Part shown: in pieces, positions 8,403-17,137 of the stretch
Numbering within the stretch: the first letter of the stretch is position 1
Layout: each line of letters begins with the position of its first letter
Assembly: GCF_009711185.1 (NCBI RefSeq)
Contig: NZ_WMIF01000005.1
Location: 62,001 to 126,000 of the forward strand
Reading direction: 5' to 3'
DNA length: 64,000 nucleotides
Source of the DNA: Paracoccus limosus
GTDB lineage: Bacteria; Pseudomonadota; Alphaproteobacteria; Rhodobacterales; Rhodobacteraceae
The notes under the pieces: generated by a model
What the model was told of the DNA's origin: nothing
Databases searched by the model: none
The model's input: only the letters and a program-made list of their open reading frames with translations
Position numbers and translations under genes: made by a program

Positions 8403-9935
8403 ATGCGCGATGAACTGCTGACGGCCCGTGGGATCGACAAGTCCTTTTACGGCGTCAAGGTGCTGGATGGCGTCGATTTCACCCTGCATGGCGCCGAGAT
8501 CCACGCGCTGCTGGGCGAAAACGGTGCCGGCAAATCGACCTTGGTCAAGATCCTGACCGGCGCCTATCGCCGCGATGCGGGCCATATGGCGCTGGTCGGG
8601 GCCGAGGTCGAGCCGCGCTCGGTCGCCGAGGCGCAGGCGCTTGGCATCGGCACCGTCTATCAAGAGGTGAACCTGCTCGACAATCTGACCGTGGCCGAGA
8701 ACCTGTATCTGGGCCGGCAGCCGCGCCGCATGGGGCTGGTCGACCATCGCCGGATGCGGCGCGACGCCGCCGCTCTGCTGGCCCGCTATGGCATCGCGGC
8801 CGATCCCGACGAAACCTTGTCGCACTATTCCGTGGCTGTGCGCCAGATCATCGCCATCGCCCGCGCCGTCGATCTGTCGGGCAAGGTGCTGTTTCTGGAC
8901 GAACCCACCGCCAGCCTTGACGCGCGCGAGGTTCAGGCCCTGTTCACCGTGCTGAAACAGTTGCGCGATCAGGGGCTTGGCATTGTCATCATCACGCATT
9001 TTCTGGATCAGGTTTATCAGATCGCCGACCGGGTCACCGTGCTGCGCAATGGCCGCATGGTCGGCAGCCGCGCCATTGCCGAACTGCCGCGCCGCGATCT
9101 GGTAGCGCTGATGCTGGGCCGAGATCTGGCCGAGGCGACCGCCCATCGCGCCGCCGGGGATGCGCCCTTAGCCGCCCCGGATACGCCCGCCGCCTTCCAG
9201 TTCACCGATTACGGCAAGCGCGGCTCGATAGCGCCCTTCGATCTGGCCATCCGGCCGGGCGAGGTGGTGGGCATCGCGGGCCTGCTCGGCTCGGGGCGGA
9301 CGGAGACCGCGCGGCTGATGTTCGGCATCGACCGGCCCGACAGCGGCAGCGCCATGGTGGACGGCCTGCCCGTCGCCCTGACCTCGCCCGAGGCCGCCAT
9401 CGCCCAGGGCTTTGGCATGTGCCCGGAGGAACGCAAGACCGACGGCATCGTCGGCGATCTGTCCCTGCGCCAGAACATTGTGCTGGCCCTGCAGGCCCGG
9501 CGCGGCTGGGCCTGCCCTGTCCCCCGGCGCGAAGCCGACGCCATCGCCGCGCGCTATATCAAGGCGCTGGACATCCGCCCGCCCGATCCCGACCGACCCA
9601 TCAAGTTCCTGTCCGGCGGCAACCAGCAAAAGGCCATCCTTGCGCGCTGGCTGGCCACCGATCCGCGCCTCCTGATCCTTGACGAGCCGACGCGCGGCAT
9701 CGACATCGGCGCCCATGCCGAGATCATCGCCCTGATCCAGCAATTGCGCGCCGATGGCATGGCGCTGGTGGTGATTTCCTCCGAGATCGAGGAGCTTGTC
9801 GCCTATGCCACCCGCGTCATCGTGCTGTCGGATCGCCACCATATCCGCGAGCTGACCGGCGATCAGATCAGCGCACAATCCATCGTCGCCGCCATGGCCC
9901 TGCCCGGCGACCTGCCAGCGGAGGGCGCGGCATGA
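8403..9935 (+). CDS. ytfR: Sugar ABC transporter, duplicated ATP-binding subunit
   Basis: A 510-residue double ATPase of the CUT2 sugar-import class, acting at the cytoplasmic face of the inner membrane. Module 1 has Walker [10 protein letters not shown] (residues 38-46) and Walker B VLFLDEPTASLD, but a degenerate signature (YSVAVRQ). Module 2 has signature [12 protein letters not shown] and Walker [13 protein letters not shown], with a degenerate Walker A (GLLGSGRTETAR). This asymmetry is normal in the family. Its stop codon overlaps the ytfT start by 4 nt (ATGA). Confidence 0.93.
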   Translation: MRDELLTARGIDKSFYGVKVLDGVDFTLHGAEIHALLGENGAGKSTLVKILTGAYRRDAGHMALVGAEVEPRSVAEAQALGIGTVYQEVNLLDNLTVAENLYLGRQPRRMGLVDHRRMRRDAAALLARYGIAADPDETLSHYSVAVRQIIAIARAVDLSGKVLFLDEPTASLDAREVQALFTVLKQLRDQGLGIVIITHFLDQVYQIADRVTVLRNGRMVGSRAIAELPRRDLVALMLGRDLAEATAHRAAGDAPLAAPDTPAAFQFTDYGKRGSIAPFDLAIRPGEVVGIAGLLGSGRTETARLMFGIDRPDSGSAMVDGLPVALTSPEAAIAQGFGMCPEERKTDGIVGDLSLRQNIVLALQARRGWACPVPRREADAIAARYIKALDIRPPDPDRPIKFLSGGNQQKAILARWLATDPRLLILDEPTRGIDIGAHAEIIALIQQLRADGMALVVISSEIEELVAYATRVIVLSDRHHIRELTGDQISAQSIVAAMALPGDLPAEGAA

Positions 9936-10930
9936 CAAAGCTTTGGGCGCTGCGCCCGCAACTCATCGCGCTGGCGGTGGTGCTGGCGCTGATCGGGCTG
10001 GTTTCGCCCGGGTTTTTCGCGATCACGGTGCAGAACGGGCGGCTTTACGGCAGCCTGATTGACGTGGGCGTGCGCGTGGCGCCGGTCGCGCTGCTGGCGA
10101 TCGGCATGACGCTGGTGATTGCCACGCGCGGGATCGACCTGTCGGTGGGCGCGGTCATGGCGATCACCGGCGCGGTCGCGGCCAGCCTTGTCGCGCAGGG
10201 CCATCCCGTTGCCGTGGTGGTGCTGGTTGCCTTGGCGCTGGGGCTGGCCTGCGGCATCTGGAACGGGGTGCTGGTGGCGTTTCTGGATATCCAGCCGATC
10301 ATCGCCACGCTGATCCTGATGGTCGCGGGCCGGGGCATCGCGCAGCTCATCACCGGCGGCGTCATCCTGACCTTCAATTCCGACAGCTTCAGCTTTCTCG
10401 GCTCGGGCGCGGCATTCGGCATCCCTATGCCGATCCTGATCTGGCTGGCGCTTGGGCTGGCGGTCGGGCTTCTGGTACGGCGCAGCGCGCTTGGCCTGCT
10501 GATCGAGGCGGTGGGCATCAACCGCCGCGCCACCCAGCTTGTGGGCGTGCGGGCGCGGTTCCTGATCCTTGCCACCTACGCGATTTCCGGGCTTTGCGCC
10601 GCCATGGCCGGCATGATCGTCACCGCCGACATTCGGGGCGCCGACGCCAACAACGCCGGGCTTTGGCTGGAACTGGACGCGATTCTGGCCGTGGTCATCG
10701 GCGGCACCTCGCTGGCGGGGGGGCGGTTTTCCATCACCGCCTCGCTGATCGGGGCGCTGATCATTCAGGCGCTGAACACCGGCATCCTGATGTCGGGCTG
10801 GCCGCCGGAATTCAACCTGATCGTCAAGGCCGTGGTGATCGTCGCCATCCTGACCCTGCAATCCCCGGCGCTGGCCGACCAGCTGATGATGCTGCGCGGC
10901 GCCCTGGCCCGAGGAAAGGCCCCCCGATGA
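9932..10930 (+). CDS. ytfT: Sugar ABC transporter permease
   Basis: A 332-residue inner-membrane permease of the RbsC/AraH type with about ten hydrophobic segments. The conserved GIDLSVGAVMAITG loop near residues 68-81 and the EAVGINRRATQLVGV coupling region, which contacts the ATPase, are visible. ATGA overlaps on both sides (with ytfR and yjfF) indicate translational coupling. Paired with YjfF it would form the heterodimeric pore of the importer. E. coli YtfT (about 341 residues) has similar length. Confidence 0.9.
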   Translation: MTKLWALRPQLIALAVVLALIGLVSPGFFAITVQNGRLYGSLIDVGVRVAPVALLAIGMTLVIATRGIDLSVGAVMAITGAVAASLVAQGHPVAVVVLVALALGLACGIWNGVLVAFLDIQPIIATLILMVAGRGIAQLITGGVILTFNSDSFSFLGSGAAFGIPMPILIWLALGLAVGLLVRRSALGLLIEAVGINRRATQLVGVRARFLILATYAISGLCAAMAGMIVTADIRGADANNAGLWLELDAILAVVIGGTSLAGGRFSITASLIGALIIQALNTGILMSGWPPEFNLIVKAVVIVAILTLQSPALADQLMMLRGALARGKAPR

Positions 10931-11907
10931 TCCGCGCCCGCAATCTGCCCTTTGTCGCGACCGTCGTGATCTTTTTCGCAGCCTACGCGCTTTGCGCCGC
11001 GCAGTTCCCCAATATGCTCAGCTGGCGCGTGGCCGGCAACCTGCTGACCGACAATGCCTTTCTTGGCATCGCCGCCGTCGGCATGACTTTCGTGATCCTG
11101 TCGGGGGGGATCGACCTCTCGGTCGGTTCGGTCATCGCCTTCACCTCGGTGCTGGTCGCGGTGCTGATCCGGGCAGGCGTGCATCCGGCACTGGCCTTTG
11201 GGCTGGCGCTGGTGCTCTCGACCGGATTCGGGGCGCTGATGGGGCTGACCATCCATGCGCTGAAGATGCCGGCCTTTGTCGTCACGCTGGCGGGGATGTT
11301 TCTGGCGCGCGGCGCGGCCTTTCTGATCTCGACCGACTCGGTGCCGATCGGGCATCCGTTTCTGCGCACGCTCAAGGGGCTGTTCATCAGCCTGCCAGAC
11401 AAGGGCAAGCTCAGCTTTCTGGCCATGCTGATGCTGGCGGCCTTTGCCATCGGCGTGGTGCTGGCGCATCGCACCCGCTTTGGCGCCAATGTCTATGCAC
11501 TTGGCGGCTCGCCGCAATCGGCCGAGTTGATGGGCGTGCCGATCCGGCGAACCACGGTGCAGCTTTACGCATTTTCGGGCTTCATGGCCGGGCTCGCCGG
11601 GCTGGCCTATACGCTTTACACCTCGGCCGGCTATTCGCTGGCGACGGTGGGGGTGGAACTGGACGCCATCGCGGCCGTGGTGGTGGGCGGCACGCTGCTG
11701 ACCGGCGGTTCGGGGCTGGTTCTGGGGACGCTGTTTGGCGTCTTGATCCAAGGTCTGATCCAGACCTATATCGTCTTCGACGGCACGCTGTCGTCATGGT
11801 GGACCAAGATCGTCGTAGGCATCCTCTTGTTTTCCTTTATCGTCCTGCAACGGCTGATCCTGCTGGTTTCGGAGCGCCGGGGCGCCGCCCGCAGCGCGCG
11901 GGGCTAG
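10927..11907 (+). CDS. yjfF: Sugar ABC transporter permease, second subunit
   Basis: A 326-residue permease paralogous to the preceding one, with the same ILSGGIDLSVGSVIAF signature near residue 57 and a coupling segment ALGGSPQSAELMGVP. Having two different permeases side by side is the feature that separates the YtfQRT-YjfF system from ribose-type importers with one. The ATG at 10927 overlaps the ytfT stop. The next gene starts 2 nt after its TAG stop. Confidence 0.9.
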   Translation: MIRARNLPFVATVVIFFAAYALCAAQFPNMLSWRVAGNLLTDNAFLGIAAVGMTFVILSGGIDLSVGSVIAFTSVLVAVLIRAGVHPALAFGLALVLSTGFGALMGLTIHALKMPAFVVTLAGMFLARGAAFLISTDSVPIGHPFLRTLKGLFISLPDKGKLSFLAMLMLAAFAIGVVLAHRTRFGANVYALGGSPQSAELMGVPIRRTTVQLYAFSGFMAGLAGLAYTLYTSAGYSLATVGVELDAIAAVVVGGTLLTGGSGLVLGTLFGVLIQGLIQTYIVFDGTLSSWWTKIVVGILLFSFIVLQRLILLVSERRGAARSARG

Positions 11908-11909
11908 CC

Positions 11910-12647
11910 ATGGGGCTGTTGCGCCAGCGCATGTTCGGGCCGGGGCCACGGTCCAGCCATGCCCGCGTGGTCGACGGCCTCGGCCGCGCCATCATCAGCG
12001 GCGAATTCCCCGAAGGCAGCATCCTGCCCGGCGATCCGCAGCTTCTGGAACGCTTTGGCGTCTCGCGCAGCGTCCTGCGCGAGGCGATGAAGACGCTGGC
12101 TGCCAAGGGGCTGGTGCGCGCCAAATCCCGCGTCGGCACCAGCGTCAGCCCGCGCGAGACGTGGAATTTCGTCGATGCCGATGTGATCTCATGGCAGATG
12201 CAGGCCGGCATGGATGTCAATTTCGTCGAGCACCTGCGCGAGATGCGGCTGGCCTTCGAGCCCGCCGCCGCGCGTCTGGCGGCGCTGCACGCCACCGAGG
12301 CCGAGATCCTGAACCTCTATAATATCGCCGCGCGCATCGACAATCCGCGCCACAGCCGCGAGTCGGTAGCGCAAGAGGATCTGAACTTTCACCTTGCGGT
12401 CGCGGCAATGTCGCGCAACCCGTTCATGCGCTCGATCACCTCACTGATCGAGGCGGCGCTGGCGGTATCGTTCCAGATCTCGTCGCCCGCGCTCTCGCCC
12501 GAGGGGATATCGCTTTGCGCCTCGCAGCATCTGCGCATCGCCTCGGCCATCGCCGCCCGCGACCCCGAGGCGGCGGCCAGTGCCATGCGCGTCGTCATCC
12601 TTGAGGGCGCGACCCGGGCGACCCGGGCGCTAAGCCGCCCCGAGTGA
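11910..12647 (+). CDS. GntR-family (FadR subfamily) transcriptional regulator
   Basis: A 245-residue regulator with an N-terminal winged helix-turn-helix ([17 protein letters not shown]) and an all-helical FCD effector domain. In the FCD domain the metal-site histidines are suggested by DLNFHLAVA and [10 protein letters not shown]. It resembles DgoR-type regulators of sugar-acid and sugar operons. It lies 2 nt after yjfF and is therefore probably co-transcribed with the importer it would control; the palindrome at 7253-7270 is a candidate site. Its last 18 bp overlap the convergent panC gene, an unusually tight arrangement. The effector is unknown. Confidence 0.85.
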   Translation: MGLLRQRMFGPGPRSSHARVVDGLGRAIISGEFPEGSILPGDPQLLERFGVSRSVLREAMKTLAAKGLVRAKSRVGTSVSPRETWNFVDADVISWQMQAGMDVNFVEHLREMRLAFEPAAARLAALHATEAEILNLYNIAARIDNPRHSRESVAQEDLNFHLAVAAMSRNPFMRSITSLIEAALAVSFQISSPALSPEGISLCASQHLRIASAIAARDPEAAASAMRVVILEGATRATRALSRPE

Positions 12648-13511
12648 GCTGCGCGTGGCTGTTTGCGGCAAGGTGACGGGAATATTGTCGATCAGCCGCA
12701 CGCCTTCCAGCCATGCCGCGACAAGCAGCCGGGCCGGCCGTCCGGGCAGGGGATCGCCCAGGGTGTCGCCATCGCGCAGTTCCAGATATTCCACCGGCGC
12801 AAAGCCCAAGTCCGCCAGCCGCGCCCGCGCCTCGGCCAGCGCAGGGGCGGGCGTCGCACCGCGTTCCAGCCGGCCTGCCAGGTCGAATAGCACCCCCGGC
12901 AGGGCCGCTGCCTGCGCCCGCCCCTTGGCCGAAAGGCGCTGATTGCGCGACGACAGCGCCAGCCCGTCGCCGGCGCGCACCGACGGACAGGGCACGATCC
13001 GGATCGGCAGGTGCAGATCGGCCACCAGCCGGCGCACCACCTGCAATTGCTGCCAGTCCTTTTCACCGAAATAAGCCCGCTCGGCCCGGGTCATGTTGAA
13101 AAGGATCGTCACCACCGTCGCCACGCCGTCGAAATGACCAGGGCGATGCGCGCCCTCCAGCGGGCCGCTGACCCCGGCAACCGAAACCGTGGTGGCATGA
13201 CCCGGCGGATAGACCTCGTCACCCGTGGGCACGAACAGCGCATCGACGCCGTAGGGCGCAAGGATCGCGGCATCGGCCTGCTCGGTGCGGGGGTATCTGG
13301 CGAAATCCTCGGGGTTGTTGAACTGGCGCGGGTTGACGAACAGCGTCACGATCACGCGGTCGCATTCGGCTTTCGCGCGCTGGACCAGACTCAGATGCCC
13401 CTCGTGCAGCGCCCCCATGGTCGGGACCACGCCGATGCGCTGGCCTGCGGCGCGCCAAGCGTCGGTCAGCGCGTCCAGCGCGTCAAGGCTGCGGATGATC
13501 GGCGCGTTCAT
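12630..13511 (-). CDS. panC: Pantothenate synthetase
   Basis: A 293-residue cytoplasmic enzyme joining pantoate and beta-alanine with ATP, the last step to pantothenate (vitamin B5, coenzyme A precursor). The nucleotidyltransferase motif [14 protein letters not shown] is near residue 30, and [14 protein letters not shown] and LSSRNQRLS are the conserved substrate loops. Its ATG overlaps the panB stop by 4 nt, so the two are translated together. The 3' end runs 18 bp into the convergent GntR gene. Confidence 0.96.
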   Translation of the reverse strand: MNAPIIRSLDALDALTDAWRAAGQRIGVVPTMGALHEGHLSLVQRAKAECDRVIVTLFVNPRQFNNPEDFARYPRTEQADAAILAPYGVDALFVPTGDEVYPPGHATTVSVAGVSGPLEGAHRPGHFDGVATVVTILFNMTRAERAYFGEKDWQQLQVVRRLVADLHLPIRIVPCPSVRAGDGLALSSRNQRLSAKGRAQAAALPGVLFDLAGRLERGATPAPALAEARARLADLGFAPVEYLELRDGDTLGDPLPGRPARLLVAAWLEGVRLIDNIPVTLPQTATRSSLGAA

Positions 13512-14335
13512 GACTTGGCCTCGTCGGCGAAACCATGTTCGGGGCCGGGAAAGCGGCGGGCCTGCACGTCCGCGGCATAGGCACGGATGGCGGCGCCGGC
13601 ATCCTGCCCCAGCTCGGCATAGCGGCGCACGAATTTCGGCCGGAAATCAGTGAACATGCCCAGCATGTCATCGACGACCAGCACCTGCCCGTCGCAGTCC
13701 CGCCCGGCGCCGATCCCGATGGTCGGCACCGAAATCTGGCGGGTGATGCGCGCGCCAAGGCTTGCCGGCAGCTTTTCCAGCACCACCGAAAAGGCGCCGG
13801 CATCGGCCAGCGCCAGCGCATCCTCGGCTACCAGATCGCCGGCGGCGCCGCGCCCCTGCACCTTGTAGCCGCCAAGCGCATTGACCGATTGCGGCGTCAG
13901 CCCGACATGGCCCATCACCGGAATGCCGCGCCGGGTCAGGAAATCGACGGTCTCGGCCATGTGGCGCCCGCCCTCCAGCTTGACCGCCTGACAGTTGGTT
14001 TCCGCCATCAGCCGCGCGGCATTGCGCATGGCCTGTGCCGGGCTCTCCTCATAGCTGCCAAAGGGCATGTCCACGACAAGGCAGGCGCGTTCGACGCCGC
14101 GCGCCACCGCCTGCCCGTGCAGGATCATCATTTCCATCGTCACGCCAAGGGTCGAGGGCAGGCCATGCAGCACCATGCCGACGCTGTCACCGACCAGCAC
14201 CAGATCGCAGGCGGCATCGACCAGACGGGCCATGGGCGTCGTATAGGCGGTCAGGCAGGCCAGCGGCAGACCGCCCTTGCGGGCCTTGACGGCGCTGGGG
14301 GTTATGCGGATCTGCCGTTCGGGCGTGGCGCTCAT
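13508..14335 (-). CDS. panB: 3-methyl-2-oxobutanoate hydroxymethyltransferase
   Basis: A 275-residue TIM-barrel enzyme that transfers a hydroxymethyl group from methylene-tetrahydrofolate to alpha-ketoisovalerate, the first pantothenate step. The metal-binding VGDSVGMV loop, the [10 protein letters not shown] motif and the [15 protein letters not shown] motif are all intact. ATG 14335 is chosen because an AGGAG lies a few nt upstream; the in-frame extension to 14458 has no family similarity. It is upstream of panC in a two-gene operon. Confidence 0.95.
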   Translation of the reverse strand: MSATPERQIRITPSAVKARKGGLPLACLTAYTTPMARLVDAACDLVLVGDSVGMVLHGLPSTLGVTMEMMILHGQAVARGVERACLVVDMPFGSYEESPAQAMRNAARLMAETNCQAVKLEGGRHMAETVDFLTRRGIPVMGHVGLTPQSVNALGGYKVQGRGAAGDLVAEDALALADAGAFSVVLEKLPASLGARITRQISVPTIGIGAGRDCDGQVLVVDDMLGMFTDFRPKFVRRYAELGQDAGAAIRAYAADVQARRFPGPEHGFADEAKS

Positions 14336-14540
14336 CGGTTCTCCTCCCTCGAAAGCACGGCGCTTCAATGGCCCATTCGCCGTCCGTTGTCGCGCGAAAA
14401 AGCCGGTGTCGATCCGCTGATTAGCGAAACCGCAGGCGCTTGACCAGCATCCGGGCACACACAGCCCGCGCTAGCGAAAACAAATTAATCTATATATTCT
14501 TTTATATAACAATGGCTTGCGATACGAACCTCATTCCATT
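14336..14540 (-). promoter_or_regulatory. panBC upstream region with A+T-rich stretch
   Basis: This 205-bp gap holds no gene. Between about 14480 and 14512 the sequence is almost pure A+T, including TATATA-TTCTTT-TATATA at 14491-14508, in a genome of very high G+C. On the minus strand TTGTTA followed after 17 nt by ATTAAT gives a possible promoter for panBC, about 150 nt from the start codon. The A+T block may also act as an UP-element or a curved or protein-binding segment. Promoter call is inferred. Confidence 0.35.
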
Positions 14541-15467
14541 TCAACCAAAGCTGCGCGTCGGCCGGTCGAACACTTTCTTGCCCATCAGCGAGCCGACCAG
14601 ATCCACCATCAGCCGCGCCGTGCGGCCGCGGTCATCCAGAAACGGGTTCAGCTCGACCAGATCCAGCGAGGTCATCAGCCCGCTTTCATGAATCAGCTCG
14701 TAGGCCAGATGCGCCTCGCGGAAGGTGGCGCCGCCGGGCACGGTGGTGCCGACCGCCGGGGCAATCGACGGGTCAAGGAAATCGACGTCCAGACTGACAT
14801 GCAGCATGCCGCCGGCCTCGCGCACGCTTTGCAGGAAATCGCGCAGCGGTGCCGCCACGCCGCGTTCGTCCAGCACGCGCATGTCGTTCATCGCGATCCG
14901 CGTGCCCAGCAGCGCCGCATGTTCCGCCGGATCGACCGAGCGGATGCCGAACAGGCAGATGTTCTCGCCCGGCAGTGGCGCCGGAAACGGTGGAAAGGCG
15001 TCGAACCCCGCGCGCCCGGCGATATAGGCCACGGGCGTGCCGTGCAGATTGCCCGACACCGTGGTCAGCGGCGTGTGGAAATCGCTATGCGCGTCCAGCC
15101 ACAGCAGGAACAGCGGCCGGCCGATGCGCGCGGCATGTTCCGCCGCCCCCGCGACCGAGCCAAGCGCCAGACTGTGATCGCCGCCCATGATGATCGGCAT
15201 GTCGCCTTCGGCCAGCGCCCCGGCCAGGGCAGCGCGCAGGGCGCGCGTCCATGCCAGCGTCTCGGGCAATTGGTCGACGGCGGGATTGGGGCTCGTGGCC
15301 TCGGGCAGCGGGCCGGGGGTCAGATCGCCGCGATCCTGCACCTGATGGCCCAGCTCGGCCAGCGTGGCGGCAAGGCCCGCGACGCGATAGGCCGCCGGCC
15401 CCATCAAACAGCCGCGCCGGCGCTGGCCCGAATCGATCGGCGCCCCGATCAGCGAAAGAGTGGTCAT
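14541..15467 (-). CDS. rocF: Arginase
   Basis: A 308-residue ureohydrolase that splits arginine into ornithine and urea. All Mn-ligand motifs are present: GGDHSLALG, WLDAHSDFHTP and SLDVDFLDPS. The ATG at 15467 follows a clear GGAGGT site; an in-frame extension upstream to 15581 runs into the terminator of the next gene and is rejected. Length fits bacterial arginases (about 300). It appears to be monocistronic, between the MHS transporter and panB. Confidence 0.93.
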   Translation of the reverse strand: MTTLSLIGAPIDSGQRRRGCLMGPAAYRVAGLAATLAELGHQVQDRGDLTPGPLPEATSPNPAVDQLPETLAWTRALRAALAGALAEGDMPIIMGGDHSLALGSVAGAAEHAARIGRPLFLLWLDAHSDFHTPLTTVSGNLHGTPVAYIAGRAGFDAFPPFPAPLPGENICLFGIRSVDPAEHAALLGTRIAMNDMRVLDERGVAAPLRDFLQSVREAGGMLHVSLDVDFLDPSIAPAVGTTVPGGATFREAHLAYELIHESGLMTSLDLVELNPFLDDRGRTARLMVDLVGSLMGKKVFDRPTRSFG

Positions 15468-15546
15468 CGGCACCTCCATGGTCGCCAGACTTGTCCGACC
15501 CCGCAGGCCCATTTTCAAGCGGATAATGCCCCGGACCCCGCCAATG

Positions 15547-15577
15547 AAAAAAGGCGGCCCCCGCCGGGAGACCGCCT
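15547..15577 (-). terminator. Rho-independent terminator of the MHS transporter gene
   Basis: On the minus strand GGCGG...CCGCC closes an inner CTCCC/GGGGG stem and is followed by TTTTTT. It lies 25-50 nt after the transporter stop and upstream of the arginase gene. Confidence 0.8.
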
Positions 15578-15600
15578 GCATCCGGGAACGGCCGGGCCGC

Positions 15601-16833
15601 TCAGACCTCTTCGTGACCCGAGGCCAGCACGCACAGCAGCGTGATCACCGAAGCCGCCAGCAGGTAATAGCCGACATGGCCCAGACCATAGGTCTTTTGC
15701 AGCCAGGTCGCAGCATAGGGTGCCAGCGAGGCGCCGAAGATGCCGGCAAAGTTGAAGGTGATCGAGGCGCCGGTATAGCGCACGCGGGTCGGGAACGGGG
15801 CGGCCAGCGCCGCGCCGATGACGCCATAGGTCAGCCCCATCAGGAACATGCCAATGGTGACAAAGGCATAGATCCCGGCCTCGCCATGGCCGCCCATCAG
15901 CGGACCCAGCAGGAAGGAAAAGCCGCCGATCAGCACCGTCACCACGATCAGGAAGGCGCGCCGCCCGGTGCGGTCGGCGATCTTACCCGCAATCGGGATC
16001 GCGATGCCAAAGATCACCGAGCCAAAGATCTGGATCTTCAGCGCGTCAAGGAAGGGGATCTGCAGGACCTTGACGTTATAGGACAACAGCCATGCCGAGC
16101 AGATGTAGAACAGCACGAAGGTGACCAGCGCCACGAACGTGCCCAGAAACAGGCTGCGTTTGTAGTTGCGAAAGATCTCGACCACCGGCACCGACACGCG
16201 CTGGTCGCGCTTGACCGCTTCGGCGAATTCCGGCGTCTCGGTGATCGACAGCCGCACCCAAAGCCCCAGCACGATCAGCACGATCGAGGCCAGGAAGGGC
16301 AGCCGCCAGCCCCAGGCCAGCAGGTCCTCCTGGCTCATGAAATGCAGCAGGATCCAGAAAAAGCCCGAGCTGAGGAACAGGCCGACCGGCGCGCCCAGTT
16401 GCGGGAACATGCCATACCAGCTGCGCTTGCCCTCGGGGGCGTTCTCGGTTGCCAGCAGCACCGCGCCGCCCCATTCGCCGCCAAGGCCAAAGCCCTGACC
16501 AAAGCGGCACAGCGCCAGCAGCGCCGGCGCCGCGACGCCGATCTGGGCATAGCTGGGCAAAAGGCCGATGATGACGGTCGAGATGCCCATGGTCAGCAGA
16601 GCTGCCACCAGCGTGGCCTTGCGCCCGATCCGGTCACCGAAATGGCCAAAGACGACGGCCCCGAAGGGTCGGGCAAAGAAGGCGATCGAGAAGGTCGCGA
16701 AAGAGGCAAGCAGTGCCGTGGTCGCGTCCTCGGCCGGGAAGAACAGCGTCGGAAAGACCAGCACGGCAGCAGTTGCATAGACGTAGAAGTCAAAGAACTC
16801 GATCGTCGTGCCGATCAGGCTGGCCAGCAGCAC
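15601..16833 (-). CDS. MHS-family MFS metabolite:H+ symporter, N-terminus frameshifted
   Basis: A 12-helix metabolite:H+ symporter (ShiA/ProP-like family) in the inner membrane; the substrate is unknown. Helix 1 reads GTTIEFFDFYVYATAA, followed by GHFGDRIGRKATL and RFGQGFGLGGEWGG, which are family hallmarks. The only start in this frame is GTG 16833. Upstream codons in the same frame read KQVNSPAR, a family-typical leader, but contain no start. The leader MTDQNIAAAVAG begins at ATG 16892 in another frame. One missing nucleotide near 16858-16862 would explain both. The core of the protein is intact, so the gene may be a fresh mutant, a programmed shift or a sequencing error. Confidence 0.82.
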   Translation of the reverse strand: MLLASLIGTTIEFFDFYVYATAAVLVFPTLFFPAEDATTALLASFATFSIAFFARPFGAVVFGHFGDRIGRKATLVAALLTMGISTVIIGLLPSYAQIGVAAPALLALCRFGQGFGLGGEWGGAVLLATENAPEGKRSWYGMFPQLGAPVGLFLSSGFFWILLHFMSQEDLLAWGWRLPFLASIVLIVLGLWVRLSITETPEFAEAVKRDQRVSVPVVEIFRNYKRSLFLGTFVALVTFVLFYICSAWLLSYNVKVLQIPFLDALKIQIFGSVIFGIAIPIAGKIADRTGRRAFLIVVTVLIGGFSFLLGPLMGGHGEAGIYAFVTIGMFLMGLTYGVIGAALAAPFPTRVRYTGASITFNFAGIFGASLAPYAATWLQKTYGLGHVGYYLLAASVITLLCVLASGHEEV

Positions 16834-17137
16834 GCGGGCGGGCGAGTTGACCTGCTTCCCGCCACCGCGGCAGCGATATTCTGATCAGTCATTTTTCTTG
16901 GTCCGCATTCATGGAAAAAAGCGTCGGGAATCACTCGGGATACCGGGCCGCCGCCGGGCGCTAGCGCATTTTGCAGGGAATGTGAATGCCGCATGACCGA
17001 TGAGCCCCGGCAAAGGACGCGGATTTGCGGCCTGCCGCAGCGGCATCAGGCGCGGGCGATTGGTCTTGCACTTGGCCCCGGCGCGCGGTCTTTCTGGGCG
17101 GGCCGGTCCTTGCGACCCCAGCCGCCGGAGACACCCT

